Assembly: GCA_035637115.1 (NCBI GenBank) | Contig: DASPXV010000114.1 | Location: forward strand, 4,306 to 68,305 | Direction: 5' to 3' | Origin: JAICSD01 sp035637115 | GTDB taxonomy: Bacteria > Acidobacteriota > Vicinamibacteria > Vicinamibacterales > 2-12-FULL-66-21 | Length of the DNA: 64,000 nucleotides | Shown here: piece by piece, positions 25,073-33,292 of the stretch | Position numbering within the stretch: position 1 is the stretch's first letter | Layout: each line of letters starts with the position of its first letter | Made by a program: the position numbers and the translations under genes | Notes under the pieces: model-generated | Seen by the model: the letters and a program-made list of their open reading frames with translations, nothing else | What the model was told of the DNA's origin: nothing | Database searches by the model: none

Positions 25073-26485
25073 TCAGTTTATCAGTTGGCGGCTGGCGAGC
25101 GCGTAATACGCGGCACCCGGTCCCTGGCCGTCGAGCTGCCGTCCTGCCGCGTTCAGCGCGCCAATCGCGTGCTCGCGAAAGGCTGCCGGATCCGGGAAAC
25201 CCTTCCGCGCTTCCAGCCTGGATACCCTGGCAAGCGCGATCGCCGCTTCGGCGTTGGCCACGAACGGCTTGCGCATGGCGCGCAGCAGGCCGATGTCATC
25301 CGGGGTCGTGGAGCGATCGAAAAAGCCGCCCGCCTGTGCGTCCCACATGTCACGCATGAGCAGGTGCGACAGTTCCTCCGCCATCATCCGGTACGGCTCG
25401 CCATCGCTGACGTCGTACGCGTCGAGCAGCGCGCCGATGGCTGCAACCTGGTCGGCAAGCAGGCCGCGCACGCGCGCTGCACCGTCGAAGTAGTGCGCGA
25501 GGCCGAGACCGGGCCTGTAGCACGCGAGCATGACGCGTTCGAACGACGCCAGCGCCTCCTGCGCCAGTGCCGAGTCGTCCAGCACGGTCGCCGCGCCGAG
25601 CAGCGCGCCGGTCGCGGAGGCGTTCCCATCGGCGTAAAGAATGCGATCGGCATCGCTTCCGAAATATCCGCCCCCGTCGGCGCGCAGCGCCGTCGTAATG
25701 AAGTTGGCGATGTTCGCGCAGCGATCGCGATCGCTCGATCGCCCGAACACGATCGTCGCCTCGGCGTAGGCGCGCAGCAGCGCCGCGTTCGTGTCGAGCA
25801 GCTTCTCCTGGTGCGGGAGCTGCCAGTCGCGCGCGGTCGAGTAGCGATAGAACCCACCACTGCGGGCGTCCCACAGCGGGCCATCGGCCATCGCATCCAG
25901 CGTCCACTGCACGACGGAGCGCCAGTGCGGATCGCCGGTCTCGCGAAACAGCGCCATCGCCAGGTGCAGCGGAGCCGAGTGGGGGAACTTTGGCTCGATG
26001 CCGAAGCCGCCGTAACGCTCGTCAAACGAGGAAAAAATCGCTTCCACGAGTGCGTCGTCGTCCGCGCGGAGATCAGGTGCACCATCGCCGTCTTCCACGT
26101 ACGTCGCTGGCTCGATGTTCTGCGCCGCCGCATGTGTGGACGCCGCGTACTCCGCGGCCACGCGCGCGAGCACACCGGGCATACGTCCGGCCGGCACGAA
26201 TGTGCCGCCGGTAATCAGATCGCCGTGCGGAGTCAGGAACGCCGTTGTCGGCCAGCCGCCGAGGTTGTACCGCTCGTTGATGTCAGGACGCTGATCCGCA
26301 TCCACGCGCACGGGAATGAAGGCGTCCTGAATCTTGGTGGCGACTTCGGGATCCGCGTACGTCGTGGCGTCCATCTCATGACAGGCACGGCACCACGCCG
26401 CGGAAATCGACAGCAGCACGGGCTTGCGCTCGCGCATCGCGCGCGCAAACGCTTCAGCGCTCCACGGCAGCCAGTCGATCAGCAT
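25073..26485 (-). CDS. DUF255 thioredoxin-fold/six-hairpin protein (YyaL-like, short)
   Basis: 470 residues from ATG 26485. The N-terminus (WLPWSAEAFARAMRERKPVLLSISAAWCRACHEMD) is the DUF255 thioredoxin-like domain with a CRAC redox motif. A six-hairpin-glycosidase-like part follows (FGIEPKFPHSAPLHLAMAL, WTLDAMADGPLWD, GGFYRYSTARDWQLPHQEKLL). Full-length YyaL/SPATA20 proteins have about 650-700 residues, so this is a shorter variant. Function of the family is not established. First gene of the minus-strand operon down to 20454. Confidence 0.78.
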   Translation of the reverse strand: MLIDWLPWSAEAFARAMRERKPVLLSISAAWCRACHEMDATTYADPEVATKIQDAFIPVRVDADQRPDINERYNLGGWPTTAFLTPHGDLITGGTFVPAGRMPGVLARVAAEYAASTHAAAQNIEPATYVEDGDGAPDLRADDDALVEAIFSSFDERYGGFGIEPKFPHSAPLHLAMALFRETGDPHWRSVVQWTLDAMADGPLWDARSGGFYRYSTARDWQLPHQEKLLDTNAALLRAYAEATIVFGRSSDRDRCANIANFITTALRADGGGYFGSDADRILYADGNASATGALLGAATVLDDSALAQEALASFERVMLACYRPGLGLAHYFDGAARVRGLLADQVAAIGALLDAYDVSDGEPYRMMAEELSHLLMRDMWDAQAGGFFDRSTTPDDIGLLRAMRKPFVANAEAAIALARVSRLEARKGFPDPAAFREHAIGALNAAGRQLDGQGPGAAYYALASRQLIN

Positions 26486-26489
26486 GGGT

Positions 26490-26615
26490 CCCACCGAGCG
26501 AAGTCTATAGCGCCTGCGGCCGCAAGCGAGCGACGGAGTGAACCGACGCGAAGCGGCGGCGCGAGCGCGCAGCGAGGTGGGGAACGTAAAGGGGCCCCAC
26601 CGAGCGAAGTCTATA
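26490..26615. repeat. 20-bp perfect direct repeat in a divergent promoter region
   Basis: CCCACCGAGCGAAGTCTATA occurs at 26490-26509 and 26596-26615, 106 bp apart, bracketing GC-rich sequence rich in GCGAGCG-like words. The second copy supplies the start of the TATAAT box of the plus-strand gene; the first lies in the leader of the minus-strand gene. Confidence 0.8.
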
Positions 26616-26617
26616 AT
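26612..26617 (+). promoter_or_regulatory. -10 element TATAAT of the 26624 gene
   Basis: Consensus hexamer ending 6 bases before ATG 26624, implying a leaderless transcript. It overlaps the second copy of the 20-bp direct repeat. Confidence 0.5.
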
Positions 26618-26623
26618 GATGTG

Positions 26624-27112
26624 ATGTTGGCGCTGCGATATGTTGCGCTTCTCGCGCTGGTCGTCTGGATCGGCGGCCTCGTCGTGCTTGGCGCCATCGC
26701 GGCCCCTGTGGCATTCGACGTTGCCGCGGCGCGGCAACTGCCCGAGGCGCGGCTGGTGGCCGGCGCGCTGTTCGGCGAGATGCTCCGGCGCTTCACACTC
26801 GTCAGCTATGGCGCCGCCATCATTCTTCTCCTGACACTGATTACCCGTCGCATCCTTGGTCCGCGCCCGCATCGCTTCGGCTGGCGCACGGCCATCGCGA
26901 CAGCGATGCTCGCCGCAAGCGCGTACGCCGGGATCGTGGTCGCGTCGCAAATCGGCCGGCTCCAACGCGAGATCGGTGTTGCGCCGTCTTCGCTGCCCGA
27001 GGGGGATCCGCGGCGTGCGGAGTTCGGCCGCCTTCACGGACTGTCTACCGCGCTGCAGCTGGTGCCGATCCTGGGCGGCCTCGCCCTTATTTTCTGGGAG
27101 ATCAAAGAGTGA
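26624..27112 (+). CDS. DUF4149-like small membrane protein
   Basis: 162 residues with four hydrophobic segments: YVALLALVVWIGGLVVLGAI, RFTLVSYGAAIILLLTLI, WRTAIATAMLAASAYAGIVVA and TALQLVPILGGLALIFW. The layout and the WIGGLVVLGAIAAPVAF and GRLHGLSTALQ motifs fit the DUF4149/TMEM205-like family, of unknown function. Divergent from the DUF255 gene. Confidence 0.7.
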   Translation: MLALRYVALLALVVWIGGLVVLGAIAAPVAFDVAAARQLPEARLVAGALFGEMLRRFTLVSYGAAIILLLTLITRRILGPRPHRFGWRTAIATAMLAASAYAGIVVASQIGRLQREIGVAPSSLPEGDPRRAEFGRLHGLSTALQLVPILGGLALIFWEIKE

Positions 27113-27230
27113 CGAATATCAACGCGAGTGAGCGTGAGCGAACGAGCCACGCGAGCGGAGCGGGGCACCGTGGGGTCCCCGCGAGCACGCGTGTAGGGGG
27201 GTCCGGCGGGGCAACGCCCCCCGGTAAGCA
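27113..27230. repeat. GC-rich structured spacer
   Basis: 118 bases between the DUF4149-like and GAF genes with no ORF. It starts with GCGAG/GAGCG-type words (gcgagtgagcgtgagcgaac...), then GGGGTCCCC, a G6 run (27196-27201) and CGGGGCAACGCCCCCC able to fold into a stem just before ATG 27231. The wording resembles the spacer at 26510-26595, so both may belong to one repeat class. Confidence 0.5.
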
Positions 27231-27695
27231 ATGACTGATACCGACCGCGACGGGTTGATGATGGCGCTCAGCTCGGCGATCGCCGCCGCGCCCGCCGCCG
27301 AATCGGCGATGCAGCAGACGGTGCGGCTGTTGAAGGATGCCGTCCCGCACTACACGTGGGTCGGCATCTACGTCGTCGACGGTGACGAACTTGTGCTCGG
27401 GCCGTACATGGGAAAGCCGTCGCCGCATACGCGCATCCCTCTCGGCCGCGGCATCTGCGGCGCCGCCGCCACGGAGAAGGCGACGATCGTCGTGGACGAC
27501 GTGAATGCCGACCCGCGGTATCTCGCGTGCAGCATCGAGACGAAGTCCGAGATCGTCGTGCCGATCATGCGCGGCTCCGACGTGCTGGGAGAGATCGACA
27601 TCGACAGCGACCAGCCCGCCGCATTCGGTGCGCGCGATCGCGCGCTGCTGGAGCCGGTCGCCGCGCTCCTCGCCGAGCGGCTGGTCGAGGACTAG
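27231..27695 (+). CDS. GAF-domain protein, putative free methionine-(R)-sulfoxide reductase
   Basis: 154 residues, essentially one GAF domain of the size of fRMsr enzymes. HYTWVGIYVVDGDELVLGPYMG, IPLGRGICGAAAT, IVVDDVNADPRYLAC and TKSEIVVPI match conserved positions, and two Cys (ICG and YLAC) correspond to redox cysteines of that family; a third Cys is not seen. It would reduce free methionine-R-sulfoxide with thioredoxin. A plain sensory GAF protein is the alternative. The next gene begins four bases after its stop. Confidence 0.7.
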   Translation: MTDTDRDGLMMALSSAIAAAPAAESAMQQTVRLLKDAVPHYTWVGIYVVDGDELVLGPYMGKPSPHTRIPLGRGICGAAATEKATIVVDDVNADPRYLACSIETKSEIVVPIMRGSDVLGEIDIDSDQPAAFGARDRALLEPVAALLAERLVED

Positions 27696-27698
27696 TTC

Positions 27699-28709
27699 AT
27701 GGCGCATGCGATCACGCTGATTCCCGGCGACGGGATCGGACCGGAAGTGACCGAGTCGGTCCTGCGCATCTTCACGGCTGCGGGACTCCAGATCGACTGG
27801 GATCGGCACGATGCCGGCGTCATCGCGTTCAAGCGTCATGGCCAGACGCTGCCCGTTCCGCTCCTCGATTCGGTCAAGCGGAACAAGGTCGCGCTGAAGG
27901 GGCCGGTCACGACGCCGATCGGCGAAGGCTTCACCAGTGTGAACGTCGGGCTGCGAAAGGCGCTCGACCTCTACGCGAACCTGCGTCCGGTAAAGCACCT
28001 GCCCGGCGTGCCGAGCCGTTTCGAAAACGTCGACCTCGTGATCGTGCGCGAGAACACCGAGGATTTGTATGCGGGCCTCGAGCACGAGATCGTCCCGGGC
28101 ATCGTCGAAAGCATAAAAATCATCACCGAGAAGGCATCGACGCGCATTGCGCGCTTCGCGTTCGATCATGCGAAGGCCCTCGGCCGCAAGCGCGTCACCG
28201 CGATCCACAAAGCGAACATCATGAAACTCAGCGACGGCCTGTTTCTCGACAGCTGCCGGCGCGTGTCTCGCGAGTTCATCGACGTCAGCTACGACGAGCG
28301 CATCGTCGACGCTGCGTGCATGCATCTCGTCATGCACCCGGAAAAGCTCGACGTCCTGCTGCTGCCGAATCTCTACGGCGACATCGTGTCGGATCTCTGC
28401 GCGGGGCTGGTCGGTGGACTGGGCGTCGTCCCAGGGGCGAACATCGGGACAGATGCCGCGGTGTTCGAAGCCGTTCACGGCAGCGCGCCCGATATCGCGG
28501 ACCGGGATCTCGCGAATCCGACCGCGTTGCTGCTCTCAGGACTGCTGATGCTGGACTACATCGGGGAGCGCGAGCGCGCGTCGCGCATCCGCGACGCGCT
28601 GGCGCGCGTCCTCTCGGCCGGCAAGGTGCGCACGCGCGACCTCGGGGGCTCGGCGCACACGAGCGAGTTCACCGATGCGGTGTGCCGCGAGGTGGAAAAG
28701 GCGATATAG
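27699..28709 (+). CDS. NAD-dependent isocitrate/isopropylmalate dehydrogenase family enzyme
   Basis: 336 residues. ITLIPGDGIGPEVT, LRKALDLYANLRPVK, VIVRENTEDLYAGLEHE, AIHKANIMKLSDGLFLD, LPNLYGDIVSDLCAGLVGGLG and AVFEAVHGSAPDIAD are the classic motifs of the beta-decarboxylating dehydrogenases. Glu-Asn-Thr-Glu-Asp-Leu-Tyr-Ala-Gly and the overall pattern favour isocitrate over 3-isopropylmalate as substrate, close to eukaryotic NAD-IDH and bacterial homologs. Likely a TCA-cycle enzyme. Substrate assignment is inferred. Confidence 0.88.
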   Translation: MAHAITLIPGDGIGPEVTESVLRIFTAAGLQIDWDRHDAGVIAFKRHGQTLPVPLLDSVKRNKVALKGPVTTPIGEGFTSVNVGLRKALDLYANLRPVKHLPGVPSRFENVDLVIVRENTEDLYAGLEHEIVPGIVESIKIITEKASTRIARFAFDHAKALGRKRVTAIHKANIMKLSDGLFLDSCRRVSREFIDVSYDERIVDAACMHLVMHPEKLDVLLLPNLYGDIVSDLCAGLVGGLGVVPGANIGTDAAVFEAVHGSAPDIADRDLANPTALLLSGLLMLDYIGERERASRIRDALARVLSAGKVRTRDLGGSAHTSEFTDAVCREVEKAI

Positions 28710-28710
28710 T
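28705..28710 (+). promoter_or_regulatory. -10 element of the acyltransferase gene, near-leaderless
   Basis: TATAGT within the last codons of the IDH-like gene, 7 bases before GTG 28718; the same arrangement as at nadE. Confidence 0.35.
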
Positions 28711-28717
28711 TCGGCAG

Positions 28718-29851
28718 GTGCTTCCCGACGACATTACCCAGGCGGTGCTGGCGCGCAAGGACGTGGCGCGCTACCTGCGCGGCGGTCACGGGCAGAGCGA
28801 GCTGCAGGCGCGCGAGCGCATCCACGCATACCTCGACGAGCTCAAGACCACGCAGCGGTATCCGATCTACCGCGCCCTCAAGCATCCCCTCTACCCGATT
28901 CTCCGCAAGGTGGAGCGTGTCGACGAGCACGTGCGCATCGCGCAGCAGGCGACGAACACCGGGCGCGTGATCTACGTTTCCAATCACAAGTCACATCTCG
29001 ACTATCTCGTCGAACCGCTGGTGCTCGACGACAACGGGATTCGTCCGCCGGTCACCGCTGCCGGCATCAATCTTTTTGGCGGACCGCTCGGACTGCTTCA
29101 TCGCCACGTGACCGGCGCCATTCCGATCAGGCGCAACACGAAAGACGCGGCGTACCTGGTGACGTTGAAGGCCTACATCGCCGAGTTGCTGCAGCGCAGC
29201 GACCTGCTCTTCTACATCGAAGGTGGACGCAGCTATACCGGCGAACTGAAAACGCCGAAGACCGGCCTGCTGCACGCGACGCTTCAGGCGGAGGTCGACG
29301 GCGCCGTCATCGTTCCGCTCGCAGTGGCGTATGACATCGTCCTCGAGGATCACATCCTGCCGCACGCGGCGGCGAAGCGGCGGGCGCGGCCGTTCGGCCG
29401 CGAAGTCGCCGAGATGGTGCGCTACGCCGTCGGCTACCAGACACGCGCGTTCGTCACGTTCGGCAAGCCGATCCCGCTCGACGGCTACGATCCGGAAGCG
29501 CGCCGCGACGTGATGAACCTCGCGCACCAGATACGCGACACGATCGGATTGCTGTACAAGGTGCTGCCGACCGCGATCGTCGCCGCCGCGATGCGTCCGT
29601 CGACCACGCGACGTGACCTCGAGTCCCGCGCGGATGCGCTGATCGACGCACTCCGCCAGTCCAGCGCGAACCTCGCCGTCCAGAGCGGATGCGAGGCCGT
29701 CGAGATCGGCGGAGCGATGCTGGCGGACCGCAACATCATTCATGTCGAGCGCGGCGGCAAGTATCGCGTCCGCGAGCGGACCGTGCTGCGCTACTACGGG
29801 CGCACGATCCAGCACATACTCGCGCCGCGGCGGCCGCAGCGCACGCACTGA
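28718..29851 (+). CDS. Glycerol-3-phosphate acyltransferase, PlsB-like
   Basis: 377 residues from GTG 28718. YVSNHKSHLDYLVEPLVL has the H-x4-D catalytic motif; GAIPIRRN, FYIEGGRSYTGEL and VPLAVAYDIVLED correspond to conserved blocks II-IV of PlsB/GPAT rather than PlsC. Much shorter than E. coli PlsB (~800 residues), as in several bacterial GPAT-like proteins. Expected to make lysophosphatidic acid at the membrane. Its stop overlaps the proline dehydrogenase start (TGATG). Confidence 0.85.
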   Translation: MLPDDITQAVLARKDVARYLRGGHGQSELQARERIHAYLDELKTTQRYPIYRALKHPLYPILRKVERVDEHVRIAQQATNTGRVIYVSNHKSHLDYLVEPLVLDDNGIRPPVTAAGINLFGGPLGLLHRHVTGAIPIRRNTKDAAYLVTLKAYIAELLQRSDLLFYIEGGRSYTGELKTPKTGLLHATLQAEVDGAVIVPLAVAYDIVLEDHILPHAAAKRRARPFGREVAEMVRYAVGYQTRAFVTFGKPIPLDGYDPEARRDVMNLAHQIRDTIGLLYKVLPTAIVAAAMRPSTTRRDLESRADALIDALRQSSANLAVQSGCEAVEIGGAMLADRNIIHVERGGKYRVRERTVLRYYGRTIQHILAPRRPQRTH

Positions 29852-30786
29852 TGCTGCAGATCGTTTCCAGGACTTTTTTCCACATCCTCGCGGGAAGTCA
29901 GGGCCTCAAATCGCTTGCATCGCGCTACGGAATGCGCACGCAGGCGGGCTTCGCCCGCCGCTTCATCGCGGGAGAGAGCGTGGAGGAGGCAATCGAGGCC
30001 GCCCGCACGATCGAACGCGACGGGCTCACAGTCACGCTGGATTTCCTTGGCGAAAGCGTCACGTCGATCGCGGAGGCGGACGCCGCCACGCGCACCTATC
30101 TCGGCATCATGGACAAGATCGCGGCTTCGGGCATCGATCGCAACGTGTCGCTGAAGCTCACGCAGCTCGGGCTCACGATTGACCGCGCGACCTGTGTCGA
30201 CAACCTACGGCGCATCCTCGACGCCGGCGCCGCGAAAGACTTCTTCGTGCGCATCGACATGGAGAATTCGCCGTTTACCGCGGTGACGCTCGACGTGTTC
30301 GAGACGATGTGGCAGCAGGGATATCGGAATGCGGGAGTCGTGCTGCAGTCGTGCCTGCCGCGCAGCGAGGAAGATGCGGCGCGCATGAATGCGCTCGGCG
30401 CGCGCGTGCGCCTCGTGAAAGGCGCGTACAACGAACCCAAGGACGTCGCGTACCAGTCGAAGGCGGACGTGGACGCCGCGTTCGTGCGGATCATGCAGCT
30501 GCTGCTCGCGGGTGGAAACTACCCGGCGATTGCGACGCACGATCCGGCGATGCTCGATGCGACGCGCGCCTTCGCGACCCAGCGATCGCTCGATCCGTCC
30601 ACGTTCGAGTTCCAGATGTTGTACGGGATCCGTCGCGATCTCCAGGGCGGGCTGAGGCGGGATGGGTATCGCGTCCGCGTCTATGTTCCATTCGGCTGTG
30701 AATGGTTCCCCTACTTCATGCGGCGGCTGGGGGAGCGGCCGGCCAATGTCGGATTTGTACTTCGCGGCGTTCTCGGCGAACGATGA
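29851..30786 (+). CDS. Proline dehydrogenase
   Basis: 311 residues from ATG 29851, sharing one base with the previous stop. A monofunctional PRODH barrel: TLDFLGESVTSIAEA, NVSLKLTQLGLTID, FFVRIDMENSPFTAVTLDVF, GVVLQSCLPRSEEDA, RLVKGAYNEP, AIATHDPAM, FEFQMLYGIRRDLQ and RVYVPFGCEWFPYFMRRLGERPAN. It oxidises proline to pyrroline-5-carboxylate with FAD. No P5C dehydrogenase is adjacent. Confidence 0.95.
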   Translation: MLQIVSRTFFHILAGSQGLKSLASRYGMRTQAGFARRFIAGESVEEAIEAARTIERDGLTVTLDFLGESVTSIAEADAATRTYLGIMDKIAASGIDRNVSLKLTQLGLTIDRATCVDNLRRILDAGAAKDFFVRIDMENSPFTAVTLDVFETMWQQGYRNAGVVLQSCLPRSEEDAARMNALGARVRLVKGAYNEPKDVAYQSKADVDAAFVRIMQLLLAGGNYPAIATHDPAMLDATRAFATQRSLDPSTFEFQMLYGIRRDLQGGLRRDGYRVRVYVPFGCEWFPYFMRRLGERPANVGFVLRGVLGER

Positions 30787-30938
30787 GTAAAGTCTTTCCC
30801 TTCTTACCTGTGTAGCGTGCGTCCAACCAGGCCGGCAACCGCTGTTTCATCTATTACAACAGCCCAGCCGCAGGATCACTAACGGAATTCGCTCTAAATC
30901 CTTGTGTCGGCTGAGTTTCCATCTGAGCCGTTCTCACG

Positions 30939-30954
30939 TGGCACGGGTGTTGAT
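30939..30954 (+). promoter_or_regulatory. Sigma54-like sequence upstream of the zinc-ribbon gene
   Basis: TGGCACGGGTGTTGAT matches the -24/-12 consensus except that the near-invariant GC of the -12 box is GA (30952-30953). The rest of the 30787-31028 spacer shows no gene. A sigma70 promoter overlapping here (TTCTCA, TATCCT) is also possible, so the call is weak. Confidence 0.3.
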
Positions 30955-31028
30955 ATCCTTGAGGTCGAAGGGCGGAACCGAGCCAGTCGAGCCGGCGTCC
31001 TAGGTTAAAGAAAAGGGTGATTGTCGAC

Positions 31029-31325
31029 ATGGTGACCAACTATGCCCAGCGACTCACGGCGACCACGAGTATTGACGATACGCAGACCAGCGCCGGCGTA
31101 ATGAATCGGGCCATTACACGCGTCGGCCAGATGCTCTGCGGCCTGCGCGGACATGATTCAGTGCTGCACTTCGAAGGCAAGCGGGTGATGATGCGCTGCA
31201 CTTCCTGCGGGCACGACAGCCCGGGCTGGGAAGTCAGCGGGCGCGCGCCGCGCCAGCGCTTCGAAGGCGATGCGCGGCGGCACGTCCTCGTGCCTCAGCG
31301 CCTCGTGTTCCGCAAAACGGCCTGA
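31029..31325 (+). CDS. Small zinc-ribbon protein of unknown function
   Basis: 98 residues from ATG 31029; GTG 31017 is an in-frame alternative. The middle contains MLCGLRGHDSVLHFEGKRVM and MRCTSCGHDSPGWEVS, with CxxC and a further Cys/His, suggesting zinc binding. The C-terminus is basic. Single-copy orphan with its own leader of about 60 bases; convergent with the M20 peptidase, three bases away. Confidence 0.7.
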   Translation: MVTNYAQRLTATTSIDDTQTSAGVMNRAITRVGQMLCGLRGHDSVLHFEGKRVMMRCTSCGHDSPGWEVSGRAPRQRFEGDARRHVLVPQRLVFRKTA

Positions 31326-31328
31326 GCG

Positions 31329-32477
31329 TCACGTGTCCTGCCCGATGCACCAGTCGCGCGCCAGCGCGATCAGCGCATCGCGGCACCGAAGCACGTCGTC
31401 GAGTTCGACGTGCTCCTCGATGCTGTGCAGGCCTGCGCCACCAGGCCCGAACAGCACCGAGGGGATTCCCGCCGCGCCGAGCACTGCCGCATCCGTCCAG
31501 AAACTCATCCCCTCGAATTGATGTTCCTTGTCGTGCTCGCGCGATAGCACCTTGAGCAACAACCGCGGCAATTCGTGCGAGGCCGGAATCTCATAAGACG
31601 GCCGCGCGAACAGCGGCGTCACTGAAGCTTCGAATTCCGGATCGTCGCGTCGAAGCTCTTCGAGAATTCGTTCCAGTTCGTGACTGACGATCTCGTCTGT
31701 CTCTCCCGTAATCGTTCGACGCTCGAGTTTGAGCACGCATCGATCGGGATAGCTGCTCAGTTCCCGGCCCCCTTCGATCAACGATGCGTGCAGCGAGGCG
31801 GTGCCCATCAGCGGATGCGGCGCGCGTGACTGCAGCCGGTGATCGAGCGCTTCGAGCGCGTGAAGAACGCGTCCCATCCTGACGATGGCGTCACGGCCGT
31901 CGCGGGGGCGGCTTCCGTGCGCGGCACGTCCACGCGTTTCGATCTCGAACCACGCGAATCCCTTGTGCCCTGTCGCAATGCGCAGATCGGTGGGCTCGGT
32001 GACGACCGCGGCGTCGGCGCGCCAGCGTGTCACGAGCGCGTCCGCGCCTATGCTGGCGTACTCTTCGTCCACGACCGCCGCCACGATCAGACGCCCGGCG
32101 GCGAATCTGTCCGCAGCGAGCACGCGCGCCGCATCGATCATTGCGGCCACGCCCCCTTTCATGTCCTGCGATCCCCGTCCGTAGAGCCGGCCGTCACGTT
32201 CGATCGGATCGAAGGGTGTTTTCATCCCTTCCACGCCGACAGTGTCCATGTGGCCGCAGAGCATGAGGGATCGTCCGCGCGACCTTCCCTCGAGCACGCC
32301 GATCACGTTCGGGCGCCCGGGCGCCGCCTCCTGTATTTCGACGTCGAGGCCCATCGCGCGCAGGTGCTGCGCGACGGCCGCCGCGATCGCCCCTTCGCCG
32401 GCCGCGCCCGGCACCAGCGACGGATTGACGGAATCGATCGCAACGAGATCTTTCAGGAGTCGAATGGCCGGGTCCAT
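31329..32477 (-). CDS. M20-family metallopeptidase/deacylase (ArgE/DapE-like)
   Basis: 382 residues. Metal-binding motifs LMLCGHMDTVG, GRGSQDMKGGVAAMI, VVDEEYASIGADALV and TEPTDLRIATGHKG are present; a dimerisation domain (HGSRPRDGRDAI) lies between the halves, and HSIEEHVELDD carries the last ligand His. Probably hydrolyses an N-acyl amino acid or dipeptide; ArgE, DapE and carboxypeptidase G2-like functions cannot be separated by sequence here. Divergent from the SDR gene across only 20 bases. Confidence 0.88.
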   Translation of the reverse strand: MDPAIRLLKDLVAIDSVNPSLVPGAAGEGAIAAAVAQHLRAMGLDVEIQEAAPGRPNVIGVLEGRSRGRSLMLCGHMDTVGVEGMKTPFDPIERDGRLYGRGSQDMKGGVAAMIDAARVLAADRFAAGRLIVAAVVDEEYASIGADALVTRWRADAAVVTEPTDLRIATGHKGFAWFEIETRGRAAHGSRPRDGRDAIVRMGRVLHALEALDHRLQSRAPHPLMGTASLHASLIEGGRELSSYPDRCVLKLERRTITGETDEIVSHELERILEELRRDDPEFEASVTPLFARPSYEIPASHELPRLLLKVLSREHDKEHQFEGMSFWTDAAVLGAAGIPSVLFGPGGAGLHSIEEHVELDDVLRCRDALIALARDWCIGQDT

Positions 32478-32483
32478 CGTCCG

Positions 32484-32493
32484 TATAGTATCT
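32484..32493. promoter_or_regulatory. Overlapping divergent -10 elements
   Basis: TATAGT (32484-32489, plus) ends 8 bases before ATG 32498. On the minus strand GATACT (32493-32488) is a weaker match and lies 10 bases before ATG 32477. Both genes would be leaderless or nearly so, sharing a 20-base spacer. Confidence 0.4.
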
Positions 32494-32497
32494 ATTG

Positions 32498-33292
32498 ATG
32501 GATCTGAGCGGCCGCGTCGCCGCGATCACCGGCGCCTCCTCCGGCATCGGGCTCGCGTGCGCGAAACACCTGGCTCGTGAAGGTGTCGCCGTGGTGTTGG
32601 GCGCGCGCCGGACCGCACTGCTTGAAGCGACAGCCGCGGAGATTATCTCGGCGGGCGGGCGCGCGGCGATCCTTCCGATGGATGTCATGCGCGAGGAGGA
32701 CGTGCAGGCGCTCGTTGCGCGCGCGACGCAGGAGTTCGGCCGCCTCGACATCATGATTTGCAACGCCGGCTTCGGCTTTTACGGAACGCTGGAGGACACG
32801 CCGTCCGACATCATGCAGCGCATGATGAACGTGAATTACATGGGCACGTTCTACGGCGCCCGCGCGGCGCTGCCCATCTTCCGTGCGCACAACAGCGGGC
32901 ATCTGATCTTCGTTTCGTCGATCGTCGGGCGGCGCGGGATCGCGTTCATGGGCGGCTACTCGGCAACCAAAGCCGCGCAGGCCGGACTCGCCGAGTCGCT
33001 CCGCACCGAGTTCTCGGGCACGCCGATCCACGTGTCCTGCGTCTACCCGATCTCCACGCGCACCGAGTTTCATGACGCGATGGCACGCGACTATGGGCAT
33101 GCCGTCAGCGGCCTTGGTCCGAAGCAGACGGTGGACGACGTCGCGCGGGCGATCGTTGCGTGCATTCGGCGGCCGCGGCCCGAGGTGTACCCGCACCGTG
33201 CGTCGCGGTTGCTCGCCGTGCTGAACATCGTCGCGCCGCGTTTCACGGACAGGTTCGTCCGGAAGTTCGGGCGCCGCCGCGATGCCATTTGA
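32498..33292 (+). CDS. Short-chain dehydrogenase/reductase
   Basis: 264 residues. Classic SDR features: nucleotide motif TGASSGIGLACA (~10-21), NAG in MICNAGFGFYG, a catalytic Ser in FVSSIVG, and YSATKAA (Tyr-x3-Lys). The C-terminal region (RPRPEVYPHRASRLLAVLNIVAPRFTDRFVRKF) resembles membrane-associated SDRs acting on lipids. Substrate unknown. It overlaps the FGE-like gene by 11 bases. Confidence 0.88.
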   Translation: MDLSGRVAAITGASSGIGLACAKHLAREGVAVVLGARRTALLEATAAEIISAGGRAAILPMDVMREEDVQALVARATQEFGRLDIMICNAGFGFYGTLEDTPSDIMQRMMNVNYMGTFYGARAALPIFRAHNSGHLIFVSSIVGRRGIAFMGGYSATKAAQAGLAESLRTEFSGTPIHVSCVYPISTRTEFHDAMARDYGHAVSGLGPKQTVDDVARAIVACIRRPRPEVYPHRASRLLAVLNIVAPRFTDRFVRKFGRRRDAI

